Shown here in pieces: positions 25,345-35,647 of a DNA stretch of 64,000 nucleotides. A program made the translations under genes and the position numbers. The DNA is from Brachynemurus nebulosus (taxonomy: Eukaryota > Arthropoda > Insecta > Neuroptera > Myrmeleontidae). The stretch spans positions 4,330,501 to 4,394,500 of the forward strand of contig JAPWDM010000021.1 of NCBI GenBank assembly GCA_035578155.1, read 5' to 3'. The notes beneath the pieces were generated by a model. The model did not search any database. It worked only from the letters and a program-made list of their open reading frames with translations, and was not told the origin of the DNA. The stretch's first letter is position 1, and each line of letters starts with the position of its first letter.

Positions 25345-25684
25345 CTGGTTACACAGTGCGAGTTAGCAGCCGAGTTAACCTGGTCAGTTGCTGGAGTGCA
25401 GCTACTCGCACTGTGTGACCACATCATACGAGTTACTGTCATGTGCGAGTCAGACTGTAACTCGCATGCCAGTTACTACAACATTTTTTGTTTTTACTCG
25501 CCACTCGCCTTCCCCCACCATGCCACAGCAGCAGTTCACATGCGATTCAGATGTCAACTGTCTACTTTCACGTTAGCAGCTCGCACTTCTGTGACTGGGC
25601 TAGGCGAGTCGAGTTACTGTCATGCGAGTATACCGCTACAGTAACTGTCCACTGTCAGGTCAGTAACTCGCACTGTGTAACCAG
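25345..25684. mobile_element. Palindromic MITE
   Basis: Terminal repeats CTGGTTACACAGTGCGAGTT and the inverse at 25664-25684 enclose a GC-richer interior full of AACTCG/CGAGTT blocks on both strands. Four overlapping open frames here, on both strands, are shadows of this low-complexity structure. The target duplication is not clear. Confidence 0.75.
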
Positions 25685-25896
25685 TCCTTTAAATAATACT
25701 TTTATAAAGATGTGTATATGTTCCTTTTTGTTCGAAAACCGAGATTGGGACTCGTTTTTAGGGGAGAATTAGTGCTATTTAATACGCCAAATTCAACTAG
25801 GACGTGTAGTTGATAGATATAAGTACGATTCTGCAAAAAAAAGCAAAAGTCCAAAAGTGGAAATGTTACTATCTGTTCGACTACTCCACAATTGTC

Positions 25897-26499
25897 CATC
25901 TGTGTGTCAGACATACAAAATTCTTTCAGGGCCTAAAACTTTTGAACTCTATTAAGAATTAGGTTAATATACCGACGTCTAAGCGTGTTGTAAAATCTTT
26001 AATAAGAATACGAATTAAATGGAAAAATTGCGCAAAAAGAAATAAATACATTATTCAACTCCTATAAAAAATTTCTAATAACTTGTAAATGAAGAAAATT
26101 CATATTCGTTTGGAAAATCTTAATTAAACAAAGCTTGCAATTTTTATGGGTTAAGTGTTGTAGCTGCGTTGAAGGATTTCTATACATTACCAAGTATATA
26201 TATGTAAATTATAATATTGATGATAGCTTCACAGGCTAAAAATATAACTGAACAAATGAGAACGTAGGAAGCAGAAATTGTCCTTTAGTTTTTCCACATC
26301 AAGAAAATCTAGTCACGTTTTTCCATCTTGAATTTATCACGTAATGAAAAATTATATGTTCGTTAAATATCGACAACGCCAGGCGATGAGCAGCACCAGT
26401 GCCTAGTGTAACGGACAGAGTAAGGTGTGGGGTAAGCACTTGTTTTATTTAGAAAAGAATTGTTAAAACGATGAAACATTTATTGTAAAAAAATTCAGC
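25897..26499. other. Non-coding region
   Basis: No gene or element end was recognised. Confidence 0.4.
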
Positions 26500-26807
26500 A
26501 AATTTTTTAATTTTTCTCAAAAGCTAGTTCACTTAGTGCACTTAGTTAGTACAATGTTTTAAAAGCTTATCTTATGCAATTTTTTACGCCCTTTTCGAAG
26601 ATGTCAAAAAAATTAAAAAAATTTTTGAATTCTAGCCAAATTTTGCAAAACTACCACTAAAAATGGCCAAAAAACCTACTTCTGGGCATCCGACGTGTCT
26701 GGCTAACGAACTTAGCCCAGCCAGTCCGGATTACAGCACGGATACCAAATTCCATAAGCATTAAACGTTTCGTTCGAGAGTTATCGTGTATACACATAAA
26801 TATATAT

Positions 26808-26869
<62 letters not shown>

Positions 26870-26891
26870 TAATATATATATATATATATAC

Positions 26892-26948
<57 letters not shown>

Positions 26949-27072
26949 TTTAGTGAAGTAGATTTTTGGGGTCTAGAGGCTCCAAAACAATTTTCTACCA
27001 TAGTCCCGGACTTAGGTCTTCCCATAAGAGCAGGTGTAATAGCTGAGTTTCCATTCTGGAAATACGCTAAAA
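26500..27072 (+). mobile_element. TA-core repeat family, copy C
   Basis: It has the same layout as copy B: TTTTTCTCAAAAGCTAG, a unique arm, GAGTTATCGTGTATACACA, a long (TA)n core (about 26810-26945), AACAATTTTCTACC, and the end CATTCTGGAAATACGCT. It is more diverged from A and B than they are from each other. The tyrosine/isoleucine frame over the core is an artefact. Confidence 0.78.
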
Positions 27073-27440
27073 GTGGGACGAGTGGTAAAATGGAACTTAA
27101 AAAATAAAATAAAGTATTATAAAAAAATAAGTGAGGTAACGACAGATACTAAACGAGCGTATCGACGTCCGTTAAATGAAAGGCGTCGCTTAATATCAAA
27201 CAAAATAGGTGGGCAAACGTGCAGGGTGGAAATAGTGTTAAGGAATCGAAAAATTTCAAAAAATATTCGATAACTTTTCTTTACACGTTTGAACCAAAAT
27301 ATGTCATAAGAGTTTAACACAATAAAAAGTAGTATTTTTGCAAAGTGGTGTTTTATTTCTAGCGCAGCGAGGAGGAAGACAAAATTAGTTAAGGCCATTT
27401 TTTATTTTATAATAAGGACCAAGAGAGTCTATCTCATATA
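27073..27440. other. Non-coding region
   Basis: Two short overlapping frames (66 and 93 codons on opposite strands) have no recognisable feature. No gene is called. Confidence 0.35.
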
Positions 27441-28210
27441 CACTCTGTTTCATAAGTATAAACGCATATTAGTGTCTGTTCTTTTTCTTGGAAGGATAGT
27501 TGCACTTAAAAAATTATGATTTATATTGAAAAAGCTGAGTACGTGAATACTACTGGTAGGGTAGTTAAATAATAATAGTACCAATTTTTAAACACTTCGG
27601 TCTCTTGACCTGTTTCAAAAATATAAACGCATTAGTTACAGTCTTGAACTAAGCACTATTATTAATTTTTTCGGTTAAAAAGTTCAGGGATGTTAATCAG
27701 ATCAATCGCAAAAGAACTGAAGAGGTCGGACTATGTGATTCGACACTATTTAAGAAATCAAAAAATTGTGGACAAAATAAGCGTAGTGGACGTCCGAAAA
27801 AGCTATCCAAGCGTGATGAGCGTGGAATCATAAAATACGGCATCTGTTTGGAGAGTTATTAAGGCCAATCCAAATATTGTAAGGTCGAAAATGGAAACTA
27901 CACGTTCACAAAAGCATTACAAAGTGCTAGATTGAACTGGGCACGAAATAATATGCAGAGAGATTGGACAAAGGTAAATAAAAATTCTAAAACTTCTAAA
28001 AATTTAAATTATCTAATATTTATTTTTGTTTTTTGCTTGTAGGTAATTTTTAATGATGAAAAAAAGTTCAATCTCGATGGCCCCCATGGTTTTTGTGTTT
28101 TATAATTTTTTGTTACATTTGGTTAAAATAACAAATAATTTCTTCCTCAGATTATATTTTTAACATAATACCCATAAAAATTTAAATGCGTTTATATTTA
28201 TGAAAGAGAG
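27441..28210 (+). mobile_element. Tc1/mariner element, decayed, with probable intron
   Basis: The ends CACTCTGTTTCATAAGTATA and its inverted partner (ATTTATGAAAGAGAG) are bordered by TA on both sides. Inside are broken transposase pieces: an N-terminal HTH part (RSGRPKKLSKRDERG) near 27780-27830 and DWTK / VIFNDEKKFNLDGP near 27962-28090. The second Asp block is interrupted by GTAAATA...TTGCTTGTAG (27974-28041), which has intron-like ends exactly between W-TK and VIFNDEK. The element lacks most of the catalytic domain. Confidence 0.75.
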
Positions 28211-29535
28211 TATATTTCCAAAAGGGCAAAAGTCAATTCCACCCCTAACACCATTTTTATGCACTTGTTATAAAAAAAATTCTTTTCAGAAACTAACAAA
28301 AGAAGTTCTTAAAATTCTTAATAAAATAATAGATAAGTACATAGTTTAATTAAATTGGAAATGTATTTTTATGGTAACAACTACCCGTTCTAACAGGTTA
28401 AGTCCACAAATGGTTTTAATAATGAAATTTAGCGTTGTTTTTTATATGTTAAGTCCATAAAAATGTTTTAAAAATTTTTAGTTTAAGGTTTATTTTTTTT
28501 TATGATTTACTGTGTTACATGTTAAGAAAGTAAATGATTAAAAAAATTTACAAAATGTCATGTAAACTTGAAGATAATTCAAATAAACTGGTGTTGCCTG
28601 CATTTTATTTTAGTTTTTACTTTTTACTGTAAAGTTGATATTTTGGACTTAACTACTTTTGTCTGCTTGCGCTAGATTTATTAATAGCCAAATATTGAAT
28701 ACCATAAAGTAACACTCAATTCTGTTAAATTTATTGAAACTTTACCTCTCACCGTTCACAAGGACACCCTGTATACAGTTAGGTAAAAATCGGAAGACTT
28801 TAAGTAACACTTATATCGAAATTAAGTGGTTTTGTACGGTAGAAATTTGTATTTCTTAACGCATCACTTAATTGGTCCTAGAAGTTCCAAAAGAATAAAA
28901 ATATGAGATCTGAAATGAATTAAAAACAGTGAAAAGGTTCTGGATTAATATTTAAACTCAACGTATCCAAAAATTCGAACATTTTATTGTTTCTTTGTAA
29001 TTTTTTAAAAAGTGAATATGCGTCTATATTCATAGATTGTCTAAATTAGACTGAATTGTAATACCTACACATATTAAAAAAAATAATATTAAATGCCAGT
29101 TTTTTTTTTTTTTTGTATATCTCGAAAAGTTTCGGAGATATCACAACAGCAACGAATTCAAAATTCCAATTAAAACTTGTATGAAATAAGGATTAATTTA
29201 TTTAATCATTTGAAAAATGTTAAAGAAAAAAAATTTCAGTTTAAAATTTTACCATGCAGGTGACGATGTATACAAGTAAAGCGCTCCAGACACGCCCAGT
29301 AATACTGTGCAATCAACTTGTACAATTTTCTCCAGACAATTCAATAATTTGTGCAATAAATGAAATGAAAAATATGCTACAATTATTTTTACAAATTCAT
29401 GGTCCAAACTGGTTCAGATAATACTCGTAATGGCGTATTGCGCAATATTTACAGAGTCTACAAAAATGTTACAATTTTCATTTATTGTACAATATATTTC
29501 AAACTGTGTTTTGATTAACACAATATATAATATAA
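28211..29535. other. Non-coding AT-rich region
   Basis: No gene is seen. Poly(T) at about 29101-29114 and scattered AT-rich repeats only. Confidence 0.4.
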
Positions 29536-29638
29536 CAAATGTATAATCCAACAATATAACCTGCAGGTTATATTGCTGGATTATACATTTGGTTCAGAAA
29601 TAGTTCAATAATATTGTACAATATTATTGAACTATTTC
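29536..29638. repeat. Two adjacent palindromes
   Basis: 29536-29591 is a 56-bp palindrome centred on TGCA with one mismatch per arm. 29597-29638 is a perfect 42-bp palindrome centred on TGTACA-type sequence. They are five bases apart and could extrude as a double cruciform. Related inverted AT blocks surround them from 29300 on. Confidence 0.9.
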
Positions 29639-30171
29639 GTTCTTTTGATTAACTAGATTAAAACTTTTTTTGTGGATAGTGTACAGTAGGGGGAAAGCAG
29701 TGAAAATTGTAACTGGTGACTTAAGTTTTAAACGATTTGTTCCGACTGATCAATTTTTATTACAGTTAAATAGAAAAAATACGTTTTCAGTTATTAGCGA
29801 GTATTAACCGATTTTTTTTTCTTTACAAAAATGTTACAATTGAAACCGCTTTCCCGTATTCATTAAACATGCATATAATACAGCCTTGGCCAAAAGTATT
29901 GAGTACCCCCATAAAACACGTGTAACTCTAAAATTAATTTAAAAATGACTTTTCTGATTAATAATAGAATGAAAGACAATACTAAGAGTTAATTTTAAAC
30001 AAATGATAAAGGAATTTAAGGTACCATAAAACACCTGGTCCACAAAATGTGAAATTTGAAGTTCTTTGAAAAATAATGTAACTTATTTGTTAGCCTGTTA
30101 TTAACTTTCCGGATAACAAGAAGCTGCTGGGTGTTGTTTATTCGTATAGTAGAGACAGTTTGTAATACGAA

Positions 30172-30655
30172 ATGCTGAAACAACCAGAACTTAACACAAA
30201 AACACGAATAAAAATCCAGATTTTATATGAAAAGGGGAAGACTCAAATAGAGATTGCTAAATTAATAAAAGTTTGATGATGTGCACCGCAAATTACAATT
30301 AAAAGATTCGTAGAGACTGGCTCTCACACAAACAAAATGAGAACAGGTAGAAAACGCGCTACTACTGACGGCCAGATTAGGAAATTTATCCGTGACTCAC
30401 TTAAGGACCGGAAAAAACTTCTTCTGAGCTCACTGCAGCTTTATCGGGAGACAGTGGGAAACCAATTAGTTCTCGAACTGTAAGAAGAAGACCTACATAA
30501 GCAGGCTTAAAAAGCCGCAAAGCTAGGGAGAAGTCTTGGCTCTCCTACAACATCAAGAAAAATCGTTTAGAATGGGTTTTAAGACACCAACATTCTTCTG
30601 AAGAAGATTGGTCCAATGTGGTATGATCCGACGAATCTAGTTTTGAAGTAAGTTA
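30172..30655 (+). pseudogene. Tc1 transposase N-terminal half, left copy
   Basis: It starts at an ATG encoding a helix-turn-helix domain close to that of the right copy. It is broken by a TGA about 35 codons in, a frameshift in the KKTSSELTAALS region and further stops. It stops where the symmetry centre of the inverted duplication begins, before any catalytic Asp-Asp-Glu triad. Confidence 0.72.
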
Positions 30656-30672
30656 AATTTTATACCATCGCA

Positions 30673-31155
30673 TTAAAAGATGTGATTAGATTTGCCAGAC
30701 CATACCACATTGGACCTATCTTCTTCACAAGAATGCTGGTGTCTTAAAGCCCATTCTAAACGATTTCTCTTGATGTTGTCGGAGAGCCAAGGCTTCATCC
30801 TAGCTTTGCGGCTTTTTAAACCTGCTTCTGTGGATCTTCTTCTTACAGTTCTAGAACTATTTGTTTTCCCAATGTCTCCCGATAAAGCTGCAGTGAGCTC
30901 AGAAGAAGTTTTTTTGTGGTCCTTAAGTGAGTCACGCATAAGTTTTTTCATCTGGCGGTCAGTAGTAGCCCGTTTTCTGCCCGTTCTCATTTTGTTTGTG
31001 TTAGAGCCAGTCTCCACGAACCTTTTAATTGTAAATTGCACTGCACATCGTCAAACTTTTATTAATTTAGCAATCTCTATTTGAGTCTTCCCTTCTTCAT
31101 ATAAAATCTGGATTTTTATTCGTGTTTTTGTGTTAAGTTCTGGTTGTTTCGGCAT
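30673..31155 (-). pseudogene. Tc1 transposase N-terminal half, right copy
   Basis: The minus-strand frame 30673-31041 (122 codons) contains KTSSELTAALS, SSRTVRRR, KPWLSDNIKRNRLEWALRHQ and NVVWS. This is the paired HTH region and the start of the catalytic domain of a Tc1 transposase. The natural start is the ATG at 31155; a TGA between there and 31041 breaks the first part. At the first catalytic Asp position the text reads WSGKSN, where a functional Tc1 has W-S/T-D-E-S, so the Asp is lost. Confidence 0.78.
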
Positions 31156-31344
31156 TTCGTATTACAAACTGTCTCTATTACATGAATAAACAACACTCAG
31201 CAGCTTGTTGTTATTCTGAAAGTTAATAACAGGCTAACAGATAAGTTACATTAATTTTCAAAAAACTTCAAATTTTTTCCTTCTAAAATCAGAATTTTCT
31301 CTTTTTACGGAATTAATTCTACTTTCAAACTATTTAAATAGTTT

Positions 31345-31515
31345 TGCAAGAGTCTTGCTTCTTTCTTGCTTTTGTCTTGGTCTTGCTCACCTGAGTCTTG
31401 GTATTGGTCTTGCAGCCATACTTATAGTCTTGGCCTTGCTCTTGGTATACATAGTCTTGGTCTTCGTCTTGCAAAAAATGCAAGACCAAGACAAGACTGC
31501 AAGACCAAGACTAAT
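31345..31515. repeat. Degenerate GTCTTG repeat with terminal hairpin
   Basis: About 20 imperfect copies of a 6-7 base GTCTTG(G) unit end in a hairpin. GTCTTGGTCTTCGTCTTGCA pairs with the following TGCAAGACCAAGACAAGAC around a short A-rich loop at about 31475. Confidence 0.8.
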
Positions 31516-32130
31516 TTTGCTCATCACTAACTATACATGATCTGAGGAAAATTCTTTTTCAATTAACAAGACAATATGGCGGTGCAGGTGCAAGTTAAAC
31601 GCAGACGCTTGTAGGATAACAATTTTCAAATAGTATCCAGAACATAAAATTTTTTAAATCATTTACATTACTAAGATTAATTAAGAAAATATTGACTTAT
31701 ATCGACAAATATACATGTTATAGAATTCGCAAGTCAAAATTATCATCCTTTCAAAGTGTACTAGCAAACGAATATATCTTGTACTTTCAAAAATTTAACT
31801 TACAAATATATCATATAATGACAGTATGTGCACTGTTCCACCTTCTGACACCAGTTTTAAATTTTTATTGCATTTTTCCCTGCAAAGAGCACATAAGCGT
31901 TTATTTCCTCGAATGTTTCGTTTTCGACCTTTGCGCTTCGCTAGTCCATCAACAGTTTTTGATTCCATTTTCCTTTTGCTGTGAATTAATAAAAAAAAAT
32001 TAGATGAAACATAAACTAAATTCGTACAACACTTGGTGCAATAACTTGCTAATGAAGGGAAAAAATATCATGGTCAGACCCTTGTTCGACACCCTATATC
32101 TCAGTCTCCTGCAAATTGGGTTAGAGTCGT
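31516..32130. other. Non-coding flank of the BEL/Pao element
   Basis: Two frames (31692-32003 and 32004-32237) are low-support; the second runs into the LTR. No gene is called. Confidence 0.4.
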
Positions 32131-32911
32131 TGTTCGGAAAAGTTCCAAATTATGTTGAGTATTTCAATAGTTTTCGAAGGACCAGGTCATTGACTGACCA
32201 ATTTTTAATAATTAATATTTTTCAATTAACTCAGTAACGCCTATTCGGCATAAAATACGTTTCACTGGTTCGATGGGGCTTCGACGGCGTCTTCGCTCAG
32301 TGGAGGTGTATAAATAGTAGGAACAATAAATAATGATGCAAATACGACTTGATTGTGAATCACTTTTAATTGTTAATGTTAATTAATTGTATATAATATA
32401 CAAAATTGTTACAAAATAAACGACAAAAATGAGTATTATTGACCGTTAGAAAATATATTTATCAAAAAAGAACTATGTGTTTGTTTGATCTACATGTTAC
32501 ATGTTGTTGCTACTACAGCCAATATGCGACTTATATTTGTATGTATAATAATGCTATGAACAGCAAAAGACGAAAAAAGACGATAAACATGTATGTATGT
32601 ATTGGTAATATTCCTTACATATTGTATGGTGATGATGTCACCTGCTTTGGTTAGCCAATGAAAATAAAAAAAAAGGAGATTAATTCTATTTCAAACAAAC
32701 ATATACTTAAACGAATACTATAAACAAAGAAAGAAAGAATATGTTTTTTTGTTATTCAAAATTACTAATTCAAATACGACAAATACATACAATGTCGCTT
32801 GAGTAGTTTTAATACGAAATATAAATTGTTTTTTCTAAAACCTTAAAATAAAATAAGGAAATTACGAATACAAATTAAATATTTAAAAATATTGTCTTAC
32901 AAAACTGAACA
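32131..32911 (-). repeat. BEL/Pao 3' LTR
   Basis: It starts TGTTCGG and ends CTGAACA on the plus strand and is nearly identical to the copy at 38767-39547. Short open frames inside it appear twice, once per LTR, and are not genes. Confidence 0.95.
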
Positions 32912-33141
32912 TTCCGCCCGCCTTGAAAGACTGTGCTCTTTCAACGAAAAGGAAAGAGAAATTGATATTTAATGCTAACAAAACAAATACATTGCAACCT
33001 GTACATTTAATTGTAAAATAGTGCAATTATGATGAGACAATACAAACTAGTACAAACAAGTAAAAAAATTATGTTCCACATATTTGTGTGATATGGCTGA
33101 TTATAAAGTCTCTAGACACAAAACGAAATATTGATTTTTGG

Positions 33142-34233
33142 TTAATCATTGTTTAACAATAATGCTAGTTTTTTGATTGCACGTTTAACTACACCATTGT
33201 TTGTTTTCACTGACACCACTCTCACAATGTTGTCAGAACCAGGATGAGTGTCCACAATACGACCCATTTTCCAATGTAATGGTGAAAGCCCATCTTCGAT
33301 AAGTAAAACAAGGGCACCAATATGCAATTGAGGCTGATCTGTATTCCACTTGTTGCGTTGTTGCAATGTGTGAAGGTATTCCTTATTCCACCTGGCCCAA
33401 AAATGCTGAAACATATACTGTACATGTTGCCAACGATTTAATCGATTAGTTTGTGTTTCGATATGATTAGGTTCCAGTAGACTTGTTAACGGAGTTCCCA
33501 CGAGAAAATGACCAGGTGTGAGCAAATTAAGATCATTAGGATCCTCTGATAAGGGTACAATGGGACGGGAATTGAGGCATGATTCTACCTGTACTATAAG
33601 AGTTTGCATTTCTTCTAATGTTAAAGTAGTTAAACCTATAACCCGTTTAATATGATATTTTGCCGATTTGACGGCAGCCTCCCAAATCCCACCGAAATGC
33701 GGCGACCTAGGTGGTATAAAATGCCATTGCAGGCCATGTGATACAAACTGCTGAAGCTCAGCTTCTATTTGTGGTGACCGAACTAATGTGAAAATTTCTT
33801 GTAGGTGCCTATTTGCGCCTACAAACGTGGTAGAATTGTCGCTATGAATATTGGCTGGCATACTTCGACGACCAAAAAAGCGTTTCAAAGCTGCTATAAA
33901 TGCGTCGCTAGATAAATCTGTTACAAGTTCTATCTGTGTAGCTCGCGTTGCGAAACAAACAAAAATCCCTAAATATACTTTTCGTGATTTATTACCCCGA
34001 CCTTTAAATGCTACGACCTGAAATGGTCCACAATAGTCGACTCCACAATTACTAAAAGGCCTACTTGGGGAAATACGAGATGATGGCAAATTGCCCATTA
34101 ATTGCGATAAATAAATGGGTTTGCACTTACGACACACTAAACAATTGTGTACAATCTTTCTAGCGATTCTACGTAATGATAAAGGCCAATATTCTAAACG
34201 AATGGATGCTATAAACTGCCTGAGGTCCAGCAT
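33142..34233 (-). pseudogene. pol: BEL/Pao integrase and C-terminal domain
   Basis: This 363-codon piece is the last part of the Pao-type polyprotein. It begins in the zinc-binding region (CLVCRKCKP). The DDE core follows: D in GVDYCGPF, D in HSDNSTTF, and E in FGGIWEAAVKS. After it comes the BEL/Pao-specific C-terminal module (GRIVDTHPGSDNIVRVVSVKT) and a stop. It is in a different frame from the preceding RT/RNase H part, so a small indel near 34200-34233 separates them. All three catalytic residues are present. Confidence 0.93.
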
Positions 34234-35617
34234 GTAATAAACGATTATGTTCGTGACGTACTAATAACGTAGTAAAATTGCTATCAGCTGGCAAAACTAT
34301 TTGATGTTTTTGCGAGTACATGAGTTGAGAGTGTTCAAGTCTCCCACCCACACGAATGATTCCTTCATGGTCGAGAAAAGGAGTTAACGTGACTAATTTA
34401 CTGGATTTAGAAACCGAACGTGAGTTTCGTAGATCCTTAAGTTCTAATGGATAATGGTGTGCTTGTACCAATTTTACTAATTGATGAGTTGCATGTGTTA
34501 TTTCTAAGGACGATAAGTTTCCAGTGATACGATTTTCACGAGTTTTTTGACAATTTTCGAAAAATCTATAACAATATGCGATTACGCGACAAAGTTTCAA
34601 ATATGAGGAAAATTTGTTGACAATTGAAATATCAACTGTGTTAAGAAAACACGAAGTTTGTTTTCTTTGTTCAATGTTATCAATCGGAACCCACTTTTGA
34701 TGTGGCCAATTTTCCGAACTAATTGATAACCAAGATGGTCCATACCACCATGTTTTAGAATTAATTAATTGTGAAACTAAATAACCCCTTGATACTATAT
34801 CTGCCGGGTTATCTGACGAATTGATATGATTCCAATCACTAACTTTTGTTAGTGCTTGGATAGTTGCTACACGATTAGCCACAAATGTTTTCCAATGTGA
34901 TGATTCGCGAGAAATCCACGACAGGACAATTGTTGAGTCTGACCACCAAAAATATCTATCTATGTGAAAATTTGCTAGTGCCATTTTAATTTGTTCAAAA
35001 AGTGACGCTAATAATGTTGCTGCGCACAGCTCTAAACGAGGAAGACTAATTTGTTTTATTGGTGCTACTCGCGATTTTGAACATAGAAGAGATACAGAGA
35101 TCTCCCCTGTTCCCGAAATGGACCGCAAATATATGCAAGCGCCATATGCGGTTTCTGATGCGTCGCAAAATCCGTGCATCTCAATTGATACTAGATTGTT
35201 TATGGTAGATCGACGATTTATAACTAAACTATTCAAGAGTGGTAATTCTGAGTGAAAATTAAACCACGCTTGTTGTAAATGTGTGGGTACTGTTTCATCC
35301 CACTGCAATTGTAACGACCAAAGTTTTTGTAAAATGAGTTTTGCAATAACCACGAATGGGGAAATTAATCCTAAAGGATCGTATATTTGTGCTATCACCG
35401 ATAAAATATTTCTCTTGGTAGGGTTGAGTTTTACATTAATAGTTTGCGTTTGATAACCTAAAATGTCTAATTTAGGATCCCAAAAAATACCTAAAGTTTT
35501 TACTGAGTCAAATTTGTCATTTATCATGACTGAACTATTACTGGTGGAAATATTTTCTAATAATGAATTGTCATTTGATGACCATTTATGCCATTCGAAG
35601 CCTGCATCGCGACACAT
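34169..35617 (-). pseudogene. pol: BEL/Pao RT C-terminal part and RNase H
   Basis: This 482-codon stretch continues the reverse transcriptase after the YVDD box. It includes FWDPKLDILGYQT, IYDPLGLISPFV (the Pao-type connection), an RNase H-like segment with FCDASETAYGACIYLR and LPRLELCAATLL, and the start of the integrase zinc-binding domain (LLVRHEHNRLLHAGPQ). It is in the same frame as the gag-RT part, separated only by one in-frame TAA at 35648-35650. It runs out of frame near 34200, where the integrase part continues. Confidence 0.92.
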
Positions 35618-35647
35618 TTCAATAATATTATCCCGAATAGATAATAA

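Larger units (their letters stand above)
23955..25896. mobile_element. Possible element bounded by 38-bp inverted repeats
   Basis: GACAATTGTGGAGTAGTC and adjoining bases at 23955-23992 recur inverted at 25858-25896 with few mismatches. Between them lie a piggyBac-type element and a palindromic MITE, which look like later insertions. The outer ends of this larger unit were not resolved. Confidence 0.5.
29880..31280. mobile_element. Tc1-like element as a tail-to-tail inverted duplication
   Basis: A Tc1-type end CAGCCTTGGCCAAAAGTATT follows TA at 29879-29880. From about 30044 to 30640 (plus strand) and 31280 back to 30690 (minus strand) the same 5' part of a Tc1 transposase gene is present twice. 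The two copies face each other around an approximately 50-bp centre. Neither copy includes the DDE catalytic core. Confidence 0.8.

Noticed and set aside
25261..25772. Overlapping frames of 62-127 codons
   Set aside because: They lie on the palindromic MITE rich in CGAGTT/AACTCG and are open by composition.
32439..32654. 71-codon frame present twice (also 39075-39290)
   Set aside because: It lies in the two LTRs of the BEL/Pao element.
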